From Aaosphaeria pasadenensis (lineage: Eukaryota; Ascomycota; Dothideomycetes; Pleosporales), in NCBI GenBank assembly GCA_022813625.1, contig JAKLMB010000017.1, forward strand, positions 186,001 to 250,000: a stretch of DNA of 64,000 nt. Reading direction: 5' to 3'. Position 1 is the first letter of the stretch. The number at the start of each line of letters is the position of its first letter. Both the position numbers and the translations under genes were made by a program. This document shows positions 13,430-26,495 of the stretch, in pieces. The notes beneath the pieces were generated by a model. The model was given only the letters and a program-made list of their open reading frames with translations, did not search any database and had not been told where the DNA came from.

Positions 13430-14310
13430 ATGGTCAAACCCCTCCACTTCAAAGGTGACAAGAAGCCTAAGAAGCGGAAGCGCGTTCCCGAACTCGACGA
13501 CGCCGAAGTCGAGGCAAAGTACTCCAAATCCGTTGCAACAACTACCGCGGCATCTGCATCTACATCAGCGCCGGCCGACGATGATGATTCCTGGGTGACT
13601 GCCGACGTCCCCAGCGATGTCTCGGGTCCCATCTTGATCGTCCTGCCTACAGAAACCCCCACGTTCCTGGCCTGCGATGCGAACGGCAAGGTCTTCACAA
13701 GTGAGGTGGAGAACTTCGTAGACGGCGACCCTGCGACTGCAGAACCGCACGATGTCAGACAAGTCTGGGTTGCGAACAAAGTCGCGGGGACAGATAATTA
13801 CAGTCTGAAGGGCCATCATGGACGGTTAGTCTTCTATACGTTCCCGAACTACAATGGCACAGCTAACAGCAATTCTGCAGGTATCTGAGCATCGACAAGT
13901 ACGGTATCCTCAGCGCAACCGCAACTGCCATCTCCCCTACCGAATCTATCCTCTTTATCCCCCCGCCAGATAACCCTTCTACATTCGCTTTACAAACCCT
14001 CCGCGAGACCTACCTCTCGATAGATGAGTCTTCGACCAAGGGCCCCGAGGTTCGCGGTGACGCAGACTCCATAACCTTCAACAGCACGTTCAGGATACGC
14101 ATGCAAGCGCGCTTCAAGCCCAAGCTTCGCGCCACAAAGGAAGAAAAGGCACAGGCAAAGATCAGCAGGAAGGAACTGGAAGAGATCATCGGTCGACGAC
14201 TCGAAGACGACGAGGTCAAGAAGCTGAAACGCGCACGGCGGGAGGGCAACTTCCATGAGACGGCCCTCGACATGAAAGTCAAATCTTCCCACGACAAATT
14301 CGCTTCGTAG
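13430..14310 (+). CDS. FRG1-like nuclear/nucleolar protein
   Basis: A 274-residue protein of the FRG1 family, which is linked to pre-mRNA splicing and rRNA processing in the nucleus and nucleolus. Exons 13430-13824 and 13881-14310 flank a 56-bp intron. The N-terminus (residues 1-20) is a lysine/arginine-rich nuclear localisation-like stretch, GDKKPKKRKR. After an acidic linker comes the beta-trefoil-like fascin fold: VWVANKV, YSLKGHHGRYLSIDKYG, and the later ETYLSIDES with MQARFKPK. The C-terminus is charged and helical and ends in KSSHDKFAS. Length and domain order fit the family. Confidence 0.88.
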
Positions 14311-16968
14311 TCAGGTAGACTCGTAATGCACCTACGCACGCCGCATTCTCCAAGGCGTTGGGGTTAGAAGCGCGACGTATGCTTGATTGCGCGATCAACA
14401 GGGGCAGATCTAATACCGATCATCGATCATCCTTGAAGCCGTTTTAAGGGTCAAAGTCGGTCTGGACAAGACATTGTCGCTTGTTTCCGCGTGCCCCCTT
14501 TAGGGGTTCGGTGCCAATTACAGCAGAAGCACGCGTAATGGTTGGAGTGGAAGCGCGACCGAATCGAGCGACCCTGATGATCCGCACACCGTTTTGTTTC
14601 AGGCGAGGCAGGGCCGCGCTGGACCTCTCCCCTCCCACTTTCCAAAAGGCTACTGTGGAGATTCTGTCCCGCACAACCACCCACCTACCGCTGCCAAGCA
14701 CCCACTCGCAATTTGGTGGCTCCCAGAAAGAATTCAGCTTCTTTTACCTATACCCACATTTGTTACGCGTCCACCCGCGCTGATAAGGCGAAAAGCCCAC
14801 TATAAACTACAATAGTCACTAGGAGATTTTTCTCTAGAACATACCTAATTGATCGATTGGCGCTGCGCTTTCTCTCGAAACACAATGCACCAACGTAAAA
14901 TTCTCCGTAACCGGACATTATCGTGCAAGTATTTTCCTACACAGTAAGGTCCGCGACGATCAGCGGACTATCATACCCCATCGTTGGTTATTACAATTGG
15001 ACCGTATATGCGTGACGTACTGCATCTTTACTTATAATGATGCATGCATGCAGGAAATGAATTTCTTAGCCTCGAAATCATATATAGTCGGAAAAGGAAT
15101 CGAAACAATGTTGTAGTTCCCAATCAAACAATATCATCAGCCCTTCTTGTCTCCACATCGTGACGATCTGGATCTTCATTCCCATCTGATAAGTGTGCAT
15201 GTGTCTTATGCCTGACCATCGATCATTCGCCTGATATGAAACTCGTCCATCGATCAATTGACTGATTACCTATTCCATCGTGCATTATAAAGTTGGTTCT
15301 CATCTGCCTTGCTCATGCACGACCCGATACGACACAGCGTGGGATCTGGCGGCGTGCTGCCGTCTGCGTATTTCTTTCTATGTGTCATTATTGCACTGTG
15401 TCTGGACAGGCACGCATCGACTGTTCTGTTCTAGTGAATGTTGGAAATTGAAGTTGAAGGTGGAATATGATGGCTTTCAGTTCCTCTTCGGGAGAAAGAG
15501 GACGGCGTACTTGAGGTCAAGATGGGCAGGAAGAGTTGATGGAGATGAGATGATGGAGATGAGTTGGGTAAGGGTTAGCGTATGGGAGTGAAGAATTGTA
15601 TTCATATGGTGTTTAGATGTCCGTTGTGTAGTGTATTGCGAGGTGTCATGATATGTTATCGGGAGCTGTTATGGCATATTGTGATTGATGTGTCGTAGTG
15701 TGTTATATTAGGCACAGAAGAGTGCGAAGGAAAGAAGGAAAGGAAAGAATATTGGAAAGCAAGACAGAGGGAGTCCTTCAGGATGATGTGTGTTTATGTA
15801 AAGTAATGTCTAAAGAAAGGTGTGGTATGACGCAAAACGTTCGTACTTGTCAGATATTCGCACGAAGGAGATACAGTAAGTACATGTATCAACTCCGTAC
15901 GTATGGACGGATGTGATGAATAGCTGTAGGAATGAGTTGTGTTCAGTCTCGGGGTTCAGTCTTGCTGATTAAGAAGAGGCGTTATTGGTACACGGGTGGA
16001 TGTTATCTACATTGTCGGTAAGTGTAAAGAAGTTAGCAAGTAACCATGCCTCAAGGTGAATAGAATGGCGAGGTCAAGTGATATGTTTTGGAATTCCTTC
16101 GTGTTCGCGTGTTCTATTCGTTTGTAGATATCTGAATTAACGGCAAGGATAAAGATGAAAATGAGACAGTGCATCGAAGTAAGATCAGTTCTCATGGAGG
16201 TTAATTGTTGAATGTAATGTGTGAGTCTCGATGGGATAGATGATACAGAGAAGTGGCTAATAGTATTTATATAATAAAGGCAGTAGAGGTACCTACATGC
16301 ATCTATATCAACGGAAAAATTCTTAGGGCTTTCCTAACGTTAAACCTCCTGCAGAAGTAGATCTGTGTATAGACTCAAGTTTGTATGTAGAATCAACACA
16401 CAACAGCCTATCACGTCCAATTATTTCACAACCAACAGTTGCATGGTACGAAAGTCGACAGCTACTGATACGATCTCCTGTGAGTCCATTGTAACGCATT
16501 TACTGCTCACCCTCTCTTGAGACCTACTCTTGCACTCAATAGGCAGTTCTAATGCAGTGGTTTTATATTGAAATTTTATATCTAAGGACTAATATAAAAT
16601 AGCAGTACCTTTAAGGGAAGTTCTATTTGGCATAGCTATAATATACACCAACTTAAATTAAATATGATGTCTAATCTTGTCCAGGCTGCACAAATTTATA
16701 TCTCTGCTTACATGTTCCCTGATACACACGTGTTGACGATTCTGCTTACACATTTCTTGATATGTACTTGCAGAGGTCACCGCCAGGAAGTCTACTGTAC
16801 TAGCAGTAGCAAATAATGGCCTGACGCGGACATCGGAGTGAGGGGTTGCGGCGCAGACGTTGTGTAACCTGTCTGCCCGATAAATTAGGCACCAGCCTCA
16901 CATTATTCGAAATAAGATCCAACTTAATCGTGGCCACAATCAAAGATATACCTACTCAGATTAGCAAT
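14311..16968. other. Intergenic region with AT-rich island
   Basis: About 2.6 kb between the FRG1-like and BTB genes. No ATG-initiated frame with a recognisable domain. The segment from about 16540 to 16720 is markedly AT-rich with many TA steps, described separately. Confidence 0.6.
16540..16720. repeat. AT-rich island, RIP-like relic
   Basis: A short stretch dominated by A, T and TpA steps (for example TTTTATATTG and TAATATAAAATAG), unlike its flanks. In Pezizomycotina such tracts usually derive from repeats mutated by repeat-induced point mutation (RIP). No transposon protein or terminal repeat can be read here, so origin is inferred. Confidence 0.4.
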
Positions 16969-18262
16969 ATGTCACTAATTAAGCACAAGATTGATCCACT
17001 TGGGGATACAGTCATTACTCTCCGCAATCCTGGCGCACCTTTCGCTTTGGGGGAGTGGGGCACTGAGATTATGGCCGATGTCAAATATCCATTTGAAGTA
17101 GGGAAAGAAACGAAAATTCCGCAGCCCGTTCCTGAACAGAGCGCTAGTGAGTTGTCAAGAAAGCAATTGAGGAGCATGAACCAAACGAGACGACCAGCTG
17201 CGGAAGCATCAGGAAGCAACGCTTCCCCTGCGCCCCTGGAGGTCGAGACGGAACGTACGAATGGCGTATTGAATGAGGAGCCCGAAGCCACCACCGCATC
17301 AACAGTGAACGATCACAAGGACAGTGGGATCCAATATCTCGTTTCATCTCGTCACCTAATGTTAGTCTCGCCGTGGTTCAGGCGTAGATTTACATCGGAT
17401 ACATTCTCCGAATCCACACCGAATCCGTCGGATGGTCGATATCACTTTTCCGCCAGCGATTGGGACGAAGGGGCGCTTCTTATTCTCCTCAACATCTTCC
17501 ACCTTCGGACGCGTCAGGTTCCGGCTTCGATAAGCCTAGAGATGTTCGCAGAGATCGCAGTTATTGCCGACTACTACGAGCTTGAAGACGAGCAAGCAAT
17601 GGACCGGGAAGTTAAGAACTGGGTTGAGCGTCTTTGGATAACTGATATCATCCCGAACACTTACTGTCGCGATCTGGTTTTGTGGATCTGTATATCGCGA
17701 GTTTTCCGTCTGACAGAACAGTTTGAGCAAGTCACAGCTGTGGCGATCAAAGCGAGCTGTGGGTGGATACAAGACTTGGGCTTACCGGTCCACCAGGACG
17801 TGACATGTGTGTTCCTTTATAAGCATCTGAGAGGGAGAAGCCAGTACTAACGTGATCGCAGCGGGAATCGACCGCATTCGTTGCCACGCCATTGAGCAGA
17901 TCATTGCGAATCTGCACCGGTTGGCCGAGCGCTATGGCGACAGTCAGTATGTTTGTCCCAGGGCCAAGAAGTACTCTTTCCAATGCGGGTCATCTCTGTA
18001 TGGGGCACTTATGAGGCACATGAAGGACTGGGGCTACCTCACACCCCGCCCAGTGGCCCCTTTTGCAGGAATGTGCTTCAACGACGTCCGCAGCATAGTC
18101 AAAAAAGCCCAGAGTCCGAAGTGGTGGCATGCGGCTGGCAGCGATAATTCCCGGGCCCACCCTTGCGACTTAAGCTCTGAGCTTGATACGATTGTCAAAA
18201 ACGCACATGCTGAAATTAAAGGCTTGAGGCTGGTCAATGGATATGTCATTCCACCTCCATAG
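16969..18262 (+). CDS. BTB/POZ domain protein of unknown function
   Basis: A 412-residue protein. Exons 16969-17806 and 17862-18262; the 55-bp intron has a TACTAAC branch point. It starts with a BTB-type strand region (LGDTVITLRNPGAP, about residues 12-25) and continues as the BTB helices in SSRHLMLVSPWFRRRF and EMFAEIAVIADYYELED. Between these is an insert of roughly 80 disordered residues rich in E, S, P and basic residues. The C-terminal half resembles many fungal BTB paralogues that end in a helical repeat. Such proteins are often expanded in Pezizomycotina and few have known roles; adaptor function is inferred. Upstream in-frame codons extend the frame to about 16846 but lack an ATG. An AT-rich island lies just upstream. 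Confidence 0.75.
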
Positions 18263-19372
18263 ATAGCACATGAAAATTGCAACACTATAGTTCTCGGTAA
18301 TAAGCTTATAGCAACACTCCGAGAGCGAATGCTGAATGAAAACTGCGTTACTATTTTCCGACTTAGCCATGTCGAAGTTCGAAAGGACACCACATCTATG
18401 CTTGTAGCCAACAGAATGTCCGCACTCGTAGCTACGGATATCACTCTTTAATGAAGTGCAGTTATGGGCATCATTCTCACATAAATCAAGACGGATTGAC
18501 ATATCATTTCACATAAAGTGGGTCGTGGTTATGATCACGTTCGCAACTCCATCGAACCTTCTATTCAAAATGCCTTATCACACCATCTACGCTTCTCCTT
18601 TTTCCAACTATCACATTACATGCTCTTTCTTTCCCTGTGTTGTTGGGTAAGGTCATGTCACCCCGGAACAGCCGTCTTGAATCATTCTCCTAAACGACTA
18701 TCCTGAAACCAATTGCGAATAACCATGCTGACGAGAGATCATCGCAAACAACTACTGTGAATCATCACTACAGACAATCATGACGACAAACAACTATCAC
18801 AAACTGTCATTCCCCCAGCACCGCCAACTCCAACCTCATACCCAGCCTCGCCATATCTAAACCAATATCTACATCAAATGCACGACACAAACACATACGA
18901 CCAAAGAACCCTCCCCAGCCTTCCCCAATTTGAATAACCTAGACCGTCGAGTCGCGGTGTAGCTTCGAGGTAAGCTGAGGTAAGGTAAGTGATTGATGGA
19001 AGGTGGAATGAATATGCAGTGACTACTTGATGGAGATGTGGGAGAAACGAGACGGGGGTTAGGAGGGTGTGCAGTTTGGGAGGCTGGATGCGCCGTGAGT
19101 GCCCTGTATTTGGTTGGGTTGTGTATGGGCAGTAAAGATAAGGAGGGAGGATGAGGGAGAGGAATGATGATGAGGTTCGGTGAGCTATGTCTGTTTGATA
19201 TGGGATGGAACAAGAAGGGTATATGGGGTTGTGATAGTAATAGATTCATTTGAGTATTTGGACCGCATTTCTCTCATCGAAGAACTTCATTACTATAATA
19301 TAAACATGCAACCTTCCCACAACCCTACCCCGAAAAACCAACGCCACATCGATCATTAACATCGTTAAGTAG
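18263..19372. other. Convergent intergenic region
   Basis: Lies between the 3' ends of the BTB gene and the MDR dehydrogenase. Only short open frames without domains; no RNA gene or repeat of note. Confidence 0.6.
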
Positions 19373-20849
19373 CTAATAAGTCGTCAAACCCGGCGACCCC
19401 TTCGCCGCGGGCGCCGAAAACCTCGTCTCGACGTAGACCTTCTGCATGCCGTCCTCCTTGTTCTCGAACTTGTAGTACACCTTGTCGAGGTCGTCGAGGC
19501 GCACGCGGTGGGACACCATCTTCAGCGGCTCGATCTGGCCGTCCTGGATCATCTTGAGGAGGGACTCCCAGTACTTGTGGACGGGCGCTTGGCCGTTGCC
19601 GATGAGGCGGATGCCGCGTTCCATCAAGGAGCCGATGTTGAAGTGGTTGGTCTGTTTGGGTTGTTAGAGCTGTGTGACTTTCGAGATGGATTTTTAGGAA
19701 GTGGTGAGTATGTGGAAGACGGGGAACTTACGAAGCCCACGTAGACGCCAGTGATGCCGCAGCTGCCAAAGTTCCGTGTGCTGGTAATCATCTCATTCAC
19801 GATCTCGCTGGTATCGGTCTCAAGGCCGAGCAGCATCTCAAAGTAGTGCGCCCAACCCTTCGCGTATTCTCCGGCGGCACACTCAATGCTAATATCGGGT
19901 CCGCGGTTGTTGGTGAGCTCCTTGAGCTTGCTGGTGACGGACTCGCCTTTTCCGAGAGCGCTGTAGTCGAGGGTTTCGATGTTGGGGTACTTCGACTTCA
20001 CATAATCAAGGCGCCAATTCGAATCGACCATGATGACGCGGGATGCGCCGTTGAGGATGGAGAAGTCGGCGGCCATTTGGCCAATTGGTCCTGCACCCCA
20101 GATGGCAACGATGTCGCCCTTCTTCACGCCGGTGTCAACGACGGCGTGCCAGCTGGTGGCGAGCACGTCGGAGAGGAAGAGACCTTGCTCGTCGGGGACG
20201 TTGTCTGGAAGCGGGAGGAGGTTGACGTCTCCGTAGGGCACTCGAGTGTATTCGGCCTGGCCGCCTGCGAAACCGCCCGTGAAGTGACTGTACCCGAACA
20301 TGCCTGCTGTTCGACCGCCGTACATTGCGTTCTCGAGAGTGTTGGAGTTGGTCTTCTCGCATTGCGACGAGAGTTTCTGCTTGCAGTAGTAACAATCTCC
20401 GCAAGCGATCTGGAAGGAGGCGACGACTCGTTGTCTAGATTACAAATTGTTAGCCCATACTCCGAGCTGTAACCTTTACGGGGAGAAACATACCCTTTCT
20501 TCAAGTTCGTGACATCCGAGCCAACTTCATCCACGATGCCACAGAATTCATGGCCCAGAATATCTCCCTTCTCCAGTTCGACCACCGCACCATGTAGAAG
20601 ATGTAGGTCCGATCCGCAGACTGTTGATCCGGTGACTTTTACGATGACGTCGCGGTTCTCCATAACCTTTGGCTTCAGTGCCTCGACGATTTCGACCTTG
20701 CCTTTGCCCATCCACGCCAGAGCCTTCATCGTATCGCTGGGATCGCCTGCATTGTCTTTGCTGGGATTTGTGATATCCTGTGCGGTGGTGGCGTTGTCGC
20801 CGTGGCCGAGCGCTTTCTCGACCTTCAGGGCAGCTTGGGACATCGCCAT
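19373..20849 (-). CDS. Zinc-dependent alcohol dehydrogenase, formaldehyde-dehydrogenase-like MDR
   Basis: A 445-residue medium-chain dehydrogenase. Exons: 20849-20494, 20434-19732 and 19651-19373; introns are 59 and 80 bp. Catalytic zinc ligands are visible in STVCGSDLH and GHEFCG. The structural zinc lobe has four cysteines in ACGDCYYCKQKLSSQC. The Rossmann fold reads WGAGPIGQMA, with an acidic residue at the end of strand two (MVDSNWR), which favours NAD. The arrangement resembles the glutathione-dependent formaldehyde dehydrogenase-like branch of the family. About 40 residues precede the usual start (MKALAWMGKG), so either ATG 20849 or the internal Met may be used. A cytosolic oxidoreductase is inferred; substrate is not defined. 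Confidence 0.87.
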
Positions 20850-22805
20850 GGTGGATGTCTGTTCGAAGAGTAGCTTAAGATGTTCCTAATTCTTTAGTAA
20901 CGTGTGTAGATTCAGATATTGTGGGGTATCACGGTTGCGGTAGGTAAGAACTGAGGTTAATTGCAACGGGAAATGTATCTATTTCTACTGCTTGACAAAG
21001 AGAGCAGATATGATATGGGAATCATGACATAGTTAGGTATGCAATTATGACTTGCGTACCGTTGAACTACCGTCAAGTACCGAGAATTTTCGTTCCGCTG
21101 TATTTGCTCGTCCAGCGACACGCCCTTGTCACATCGGCCGTGAAGAGTAGGACGTACGTCATGACTAGATCAGAAGGGAACGAAGGCCGCGAAGTTGATT
21201 AGTGGAAGAGATAACCGACTTGTAATATTACAGGGTATGGAGCGGAGAACGATACGGAGACGTCTAACGGAGATGTAAGATCTGATCGAACGGTGGATAT
21301 GTGGTGGTGGCCATCGGAATTGAATAAATGCCATTGTCATTTTGACGCAATTCGAAAATGAGGATGGTATCGCTGACTAAGCCAAACAAACAACGCGTTT
21401 GTGAGGCTCGGAGGGAAAGAACGCGTGGGGAAAAGAATACCTCACATAACTCGTAAATAGGCAGCTGGCTGGAGGAAGTGAAGCAGTGTGATGGAAGCTT
21501 AATATAGGCTTCTTGAATGGGTACCGTGATGGAGACCAGATACGTGATGATGCGTCGATGGCTTTTCCCGTCCAGGGAGCTTGCTGGAGGGCAGGCCAAT
21601 AGTGACTATTCATCTCTTACACTCCTGCCTTATAGCTTCAGCTTCAGCTTCAAAAGGATACACACACACCATGTAGCACGTTAAAGTGATGAACGACTCC
21701 GAATATTTGATGGAATACGTGTAACTGACTGCATCCAACCCTCCACTGCCCCCAATCCAGCTCTCACTTGACCAACAGTAGGCTACTCCATACGAACCAG
21801 AGTTCCACCTTCACATGAAGAACTAGATACGCTACTTCGCTTCAGTCCAACACCCTCTCGCCGTGAATGTGAAGTCTCTTCCTCGAAGCTATCCGCAAGG
21901 AATAGCAGCAATGAAAAGAAAAAGGTTGGTTGTTATGCAAGCAAAAATTGCGACGCCGAAGCCCCCGAAGGAGATTCGAACCAGAACCGCTCCGCGCTGT
22001 GCAATGCAGGCGATTCCGATTGATCAACTGGATTTTTGAGCTCAGCGATCTCATCAAGGTCTGGAACAGAGTTAGCAAATTGTCAAACGTATGGGGGGGT
22101 TGGGGGAGTACGAACAAGTATGAAGAGAAGAAGGAGGAGGAAGAGGGCAAGAAGCTACTTAAGCAAAGTTGCCCAGGAGCTTGGGCCATGTCACGTGAAT
22201 TGGCACTAGTAATGGTCATCGCTTCTCTGAGGCGCCAGCACGTGGCTAGGCTAAACCATTTACGGACTCCGAGGTGGGAACGACAGTTGAAGCTTTTGCT
22301 GGTCGATAGAATCGTGAGGACAGACAGGACAGACCAGTAACAACATAGTCTGCCGTCCATAGCCAATGGAGTTAGCGTCTCTGGCTACTTCGAAATTTCT
22401 CATCCCTCATTTCTCGTCTCTCAATTCCTCATCGTGAGACCTCAAGCATAACTTTGCTCAGCGCTGCACGGCTGTCCTCATTCACCAGTAGTCCCTTCTT
22501 ACCTTGCAGCGAAGAAAGATCTCTCCCTTCCTCAAGTAGCAGTGCATTGACGTTGTCCTGACCCTCATGACAGCTTCCCAGGTAAGCTCTATCCAATCTC
22601 TCATTCCTTCCTTCCCAACACACCCGCGTCTTGCTGGCCTCTAGCAGCGTGGTGTCACCTCATATGATGATCAATTCAAGAACCGTTGCGAATGACGCCC
22701 AATCGGGCGATTGATTTCACAACCATAGCACGATGTCTGAATGACTGTCCTCTTCATTGCAAAGTCGTTACTCCTCTATGTACCATCTGCTAACGACTCA
22801 AAAGT
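20850..22805. other. Divergent intergenic region
   Basis: About 2 kb between the dehydrogenase and the mitochondrial LysRS start. Contains a T-loop-like GATTCGAACC at about 21973 that fails as a tRNA (see rejected list). No supported gene. Confidence 0.55.
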
Positions 22806-24523
22806 ATGAGTAGATCCTCGCTTCAATTCCTTCGTCCATGCCTCTCCAGAAGCTTTAGGCCCCTCCTCAGGGTTGAACATGCCCGCGTATACACCGCAGT
22901 ACAATGGAGACTAGCTCATTCTGCCTCTGATTCGTTTCTTGGACCGCACGATGTCGAGAAGCAGAAACGCCTCGACCAATTGCGCAATGTGAAGCCTTTG
23001 GAACAATATCATCCCCGCTTGACGCATGCTCCCGGGCTGGATAGATTGACAATCAGAGAGTTCAATTCCAAATATGATGCTATCCAGGAAACACAGTCTG
23101 ATCTGGTATCGCTATTTGGTGGGCGACCTTTACATGCTACAAGTGATTCCATCTAACAGCCACAGGCAGGGTACGATCAGTACGTCTCGCCGGCTCAAAG
23201 TTGATGTTCCTTGACATCGAACGGGATACCCAACGCGTGCAAGCTATGATCGAGCTCAAAAAGCTCGTCGCCAAAGACGCTAGTCTGGAAGATGGCTTCA
23301 AAGCTTTCAAGAAGATCGTCCGAAACGGCGACTGGGTGGCCGTCCAGGGAAATCCCACAAGGACCCCGTCTGGGCAACTCACGTTGTCAGCACTTGATGT
23401 GCCTAAAGTCCTCGCTCCTTGCCTACATCATGTCCCCGACAAGATCGAAGACCCCGAGACTCTTGCACGGCGCCCTCATATCCACTCCCTCACAAGTGAA
23501 GAACCTGCAGATGTGCTACGACTCCGTGCTTTGGTGTATGACTATATCAGGAACTCTCTGATGGAGAGCGGTTTCCTCGAAGTGGAGACTCCCATACTCG
23601 AAGTGAAAGCCGGCGGTGCCATTGCCCGACCCTTTGACACCGTTGCCAATGAAATGTCCAACATGCACTTGACGCTTAGAATTGCCCCAGAGCTCAGTCT
23701 CAAGCGGCTGATTGTTGGTGGCCAGGACAGGATCTTCGAGATTGGTCGCGTCTTCCGAAACGAGGGCGTCGACAACACTCATAACCCAGAGTTCAGTATC
23801 TGCGAATTCTACGAAGTCGGGGCCACTCTCCCAGCTTTGATCGAGAGGACAGAGAAGCTCATCCACGACCTCCACGTAACCGTTGAGTCCCTCCGTTCCA
23901 GCTACTTCCCCACCCTCACCCCACCCGAGGGCATCGACTTCAGTTACCCCTTCGCGCAATTACCCTTCATCCCCACAGTCGAGAAGATGAGCGGCCGCAT
24001 GCTCCCCGACCTCGCCGCTCCCAACACCCTGGAAGAACTACAGGACTACTTCCACCGTCTGAGCATTCCACTGCCTCCAAATGCGAATGTTCCACGACTC
24101 CTCGATGCCCTAGCTGAGAAGTACATCGAGCCGCTATGCCAGAATCCCACGTTCATAACACAACATCCCGAAGCGCTCTCTCCATTGTCGAAATCCTACG
24201 TCGACGAGGCGACCGGCCAGCGTGTAGCGTCCCGGGTGGAGCTCTTCATCAACGGCCGCGAATACGTCAATGCATATGAGGAGGAGAACTCACCGTTCGA
24301 GCAGCGAAGGAAGTTCGTTATGCAGCAAGACTTCCACCCAGAGGGTGACGGCAAGATTGATGAAAGTTATCTCGAGACGCTGGAATGGGGCATGCCACCG
24401 ACCGGGGGCTGGGGCTGCGGGTTGGATCGACTGGTGATGCTTTTCGCCAATAAGAAGAGGATCGCAGACGTTCTTCCGTTCGGAACACTGAGGAACGTCG
24501 CATCCATTTCAAAGACTGACTAA
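22806..24523 (+). CDS. MSK1: Mitochondrial lysyl-tRNA synthetase (class II)
   Basis: A 556-residue class II aminoacyl-tRNA synthetase. Exons 22806-23118 and 23166-24523; the 47-bp intron has a TCTAAC branch point. The first 30 residues (RSSLQFLRPCLSRSFRPLLR) are basic and lack acids, as in a mitochondrial presequence. An OB-fold anticodon-binding domain follows (GRVRSVRLAGSKLMF). The catalytic core has motif 2 (FEIGRVFRNEGVDNTHNPEF) and motif 3 (GWGCGLDRLVML) followed by the LysRS-type ending RIADVLPFGTLRN. This ending separates it from AspRS and AsnRS. It should charge mitochondrial tRNA-Lys. No second LysRS is in the window. Complete, with no missing motif. Confidence 0.9.
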
Positions 24524-25966
24524 ACCTGCCAATTAAAGCTAGATAGTCATGGTCTTGTAGGCAACAATGATTACTATATGACGTTCCAACTGTGCCCCAA
24601 TAGAGACCCGCGATGCCTACGCTCCTGACACCTTCTAGAAACCTGCCAGAAAGCCCACCATCCTAGCTGTCAGACTTAGATGTCCCACCTTATACATGAC
24701 GTGAGTCACTCTCTCACCGCTATGCCCTGCCGCTGTCCCTCTCTCTATCTGTCTGCATCTGTCCATCTGCTACAGGGGAAAGTGGGGTGTCCTGCGACGC
24801 AACCGTTAGAGAACCCACATGGATGCTTTCTGCCAATGTTCATGTAATAAACGTCAATGTCACCCATTCAACCCGTATTAGGCTTGGGGCGGGCAAAATT
24901 CCTGTTACTGCGACGTCAGTTTGAATAATTATCTGGGACGTAGTTGGCTTATTGGTACTTGGTACCTGATTCAATCTCCCATGTCATGTCGAGGGTCGAG
25001 CTCAATCGGAGAATTTTGGGACACTGTGGTGATTTGCGAATACGCCTCCTCCACCCGCCCCAGAGAGAACAGAGTAGATACAATGATAAACCTACCACAC
25101 AACAAACGCACGCTCGTAAATCAAAATATCTGAAAAGAAACTATTATTTCTGTTCATATCGCATCAAAAACAATCCATCACCAATCTCCTCCAAGGAGGT
25201 AGATAAAAAACCACATAGGATAAGGCAAAACGGCAAGCGGCAAGCAGCCCTCGCCTCGCGTAAATCCCCCCCCCCCATCGCCCCCATGAAACCCGGAGTG
25301 AGGCAAAGAGCCCCAGCCAGCACCGCCGGGCTACCCCAAACGTCTTTGCGCCCCTCGCCTCCTTCCACCCCGGCCCCGTTGCGAGTCACGACGACCACAG
25401 CGGCGACGGGTATGACGGGTCCACTTTGGGGGGTATGATGCGCGGGCGTTTGTGAGGTGTGTAAAGTGAGGTAGGTGTGTGTATTTTCTTGTGTGGGAGG
25501 GAGATGGGCTGTGAGTGCGTTGGCGGTGGATGATGATGATGTTACGTTGTTGGCTGCGTACAGCATCTTTTATTATATTTATCGACTGAATAAATCTATG
25601 ACGATAGGTGTGCTAGGTTGATGAAAAGAGAGGGTTGCGAATGTTGGGAAAATGGTATCGAAAGATTGTTTTTCTTTTTGGGTACGACTGCTTTCAGTAA
25701 CGATGAAGAATGTATCAACAATGTTGAACAAATCCCTATTCATCGAAGAAGAGTCGATCATCATTGATGCCAAATGTATCATGTATTACAATTCACGGCT
25801 TATAATTAAAAGGTCAAGATCACAATCATCACGGGATGGACGGAAGAATGCATGAGTGTTTTTTCTTAAATTGATATGCTATGATATGATATGGTATAGT
25901 TATAGTACATAAAAGTCTTCCCTTTTCGAAACTCGTTCAAAGATACCTAAGTAAAAGCATGACACG

Positions 25967-26015
<49 letters not shown>

Positions 26016-26495
26016 AATGACTATGATGATGAATTCGGCGATGCTTATAAGATTGATTTCATTTCTCAATATATAATTTCACGCCCTTTCGAAAAGATGT
26101 GTTTTCGAATGGATTTAAATGGCATCTCGCTTGATTTCCTAACCACCCCACGCTTTCTTTCTTTCTTTCCTTGATGGGTTCGTATGAGAAATGTGGTGTT
26201 AACGGGGTTGGAGTCGAGAGTGAGGTTTGCCTTTTTTCTTTATTTCGTTGAACGCTGGAGATAGTCGGGGAGGAGCATGATTGTCGGGTCGATCGATCTT
26301 TGATGGTGAGGTGTAGACGGAGTAGTTGTGGATGGGATATCAATGGGGGAAATTGGTGGGAACAAGAATCATTGTTTGGGGTATCGATGGTGCTCCAGAT
26401 TTAGGTTTGTGCGAGTCGGGTTCTTAAGGCAGGCCACATGAGAGAGACGGGGAGAGAGAATGGGTGCTATGTGGCGAGATATGTCGATGTTGTAT
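24524..26495. other. Convergent intergenic region with microsatellite
   Basis: Between the LysRS and NoxD-like 3' ends. Contains an 11-base C run at 25266-25276 and (GAT)16 at 25968-26015. A minus-strand frame of 140 codons with a true ATG at 25566 has a hydrophobic, alanine/valine-rich middle but no recognised domain. I consider it a weak candidate only. Confidence 0.5.
25968..26015. repeat. (GAT)16 trinucleotide microsatellite
   Basis: Sixteen uninterrupted GAT units, followed by an interrupted tail (AATGACTATGATGATG). In one frame it would encode poly-Asp, but that frame has no other support. Confidence 0.95.

Noticed and set aside
21960..22060. tRNA-like T-loop (GATTCGAACC, minus strand sense GGTTCGAATC)
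   Set aside because: The five-base T-stem does not pair beyond two positions, and no D-arm, anticodon arm or matching acceptor stem could be drawn upstream.
22930..24523. Aspartyl- or asparaginyl-tRNA synthetase as alternative to LysRS
   Set aside because: The motif 3 context RIADVLPFGTLRN and the N-terminal OB-fold wording match LysRS; AspRS/AsnRS endings differ.
25959..26174. ATG frame with a run of 16 Asp
   Set aside because: It is the translation of a GAT microsatellite; downstream residues show no domain and the gene neighbourhood is a convergent 3' region.
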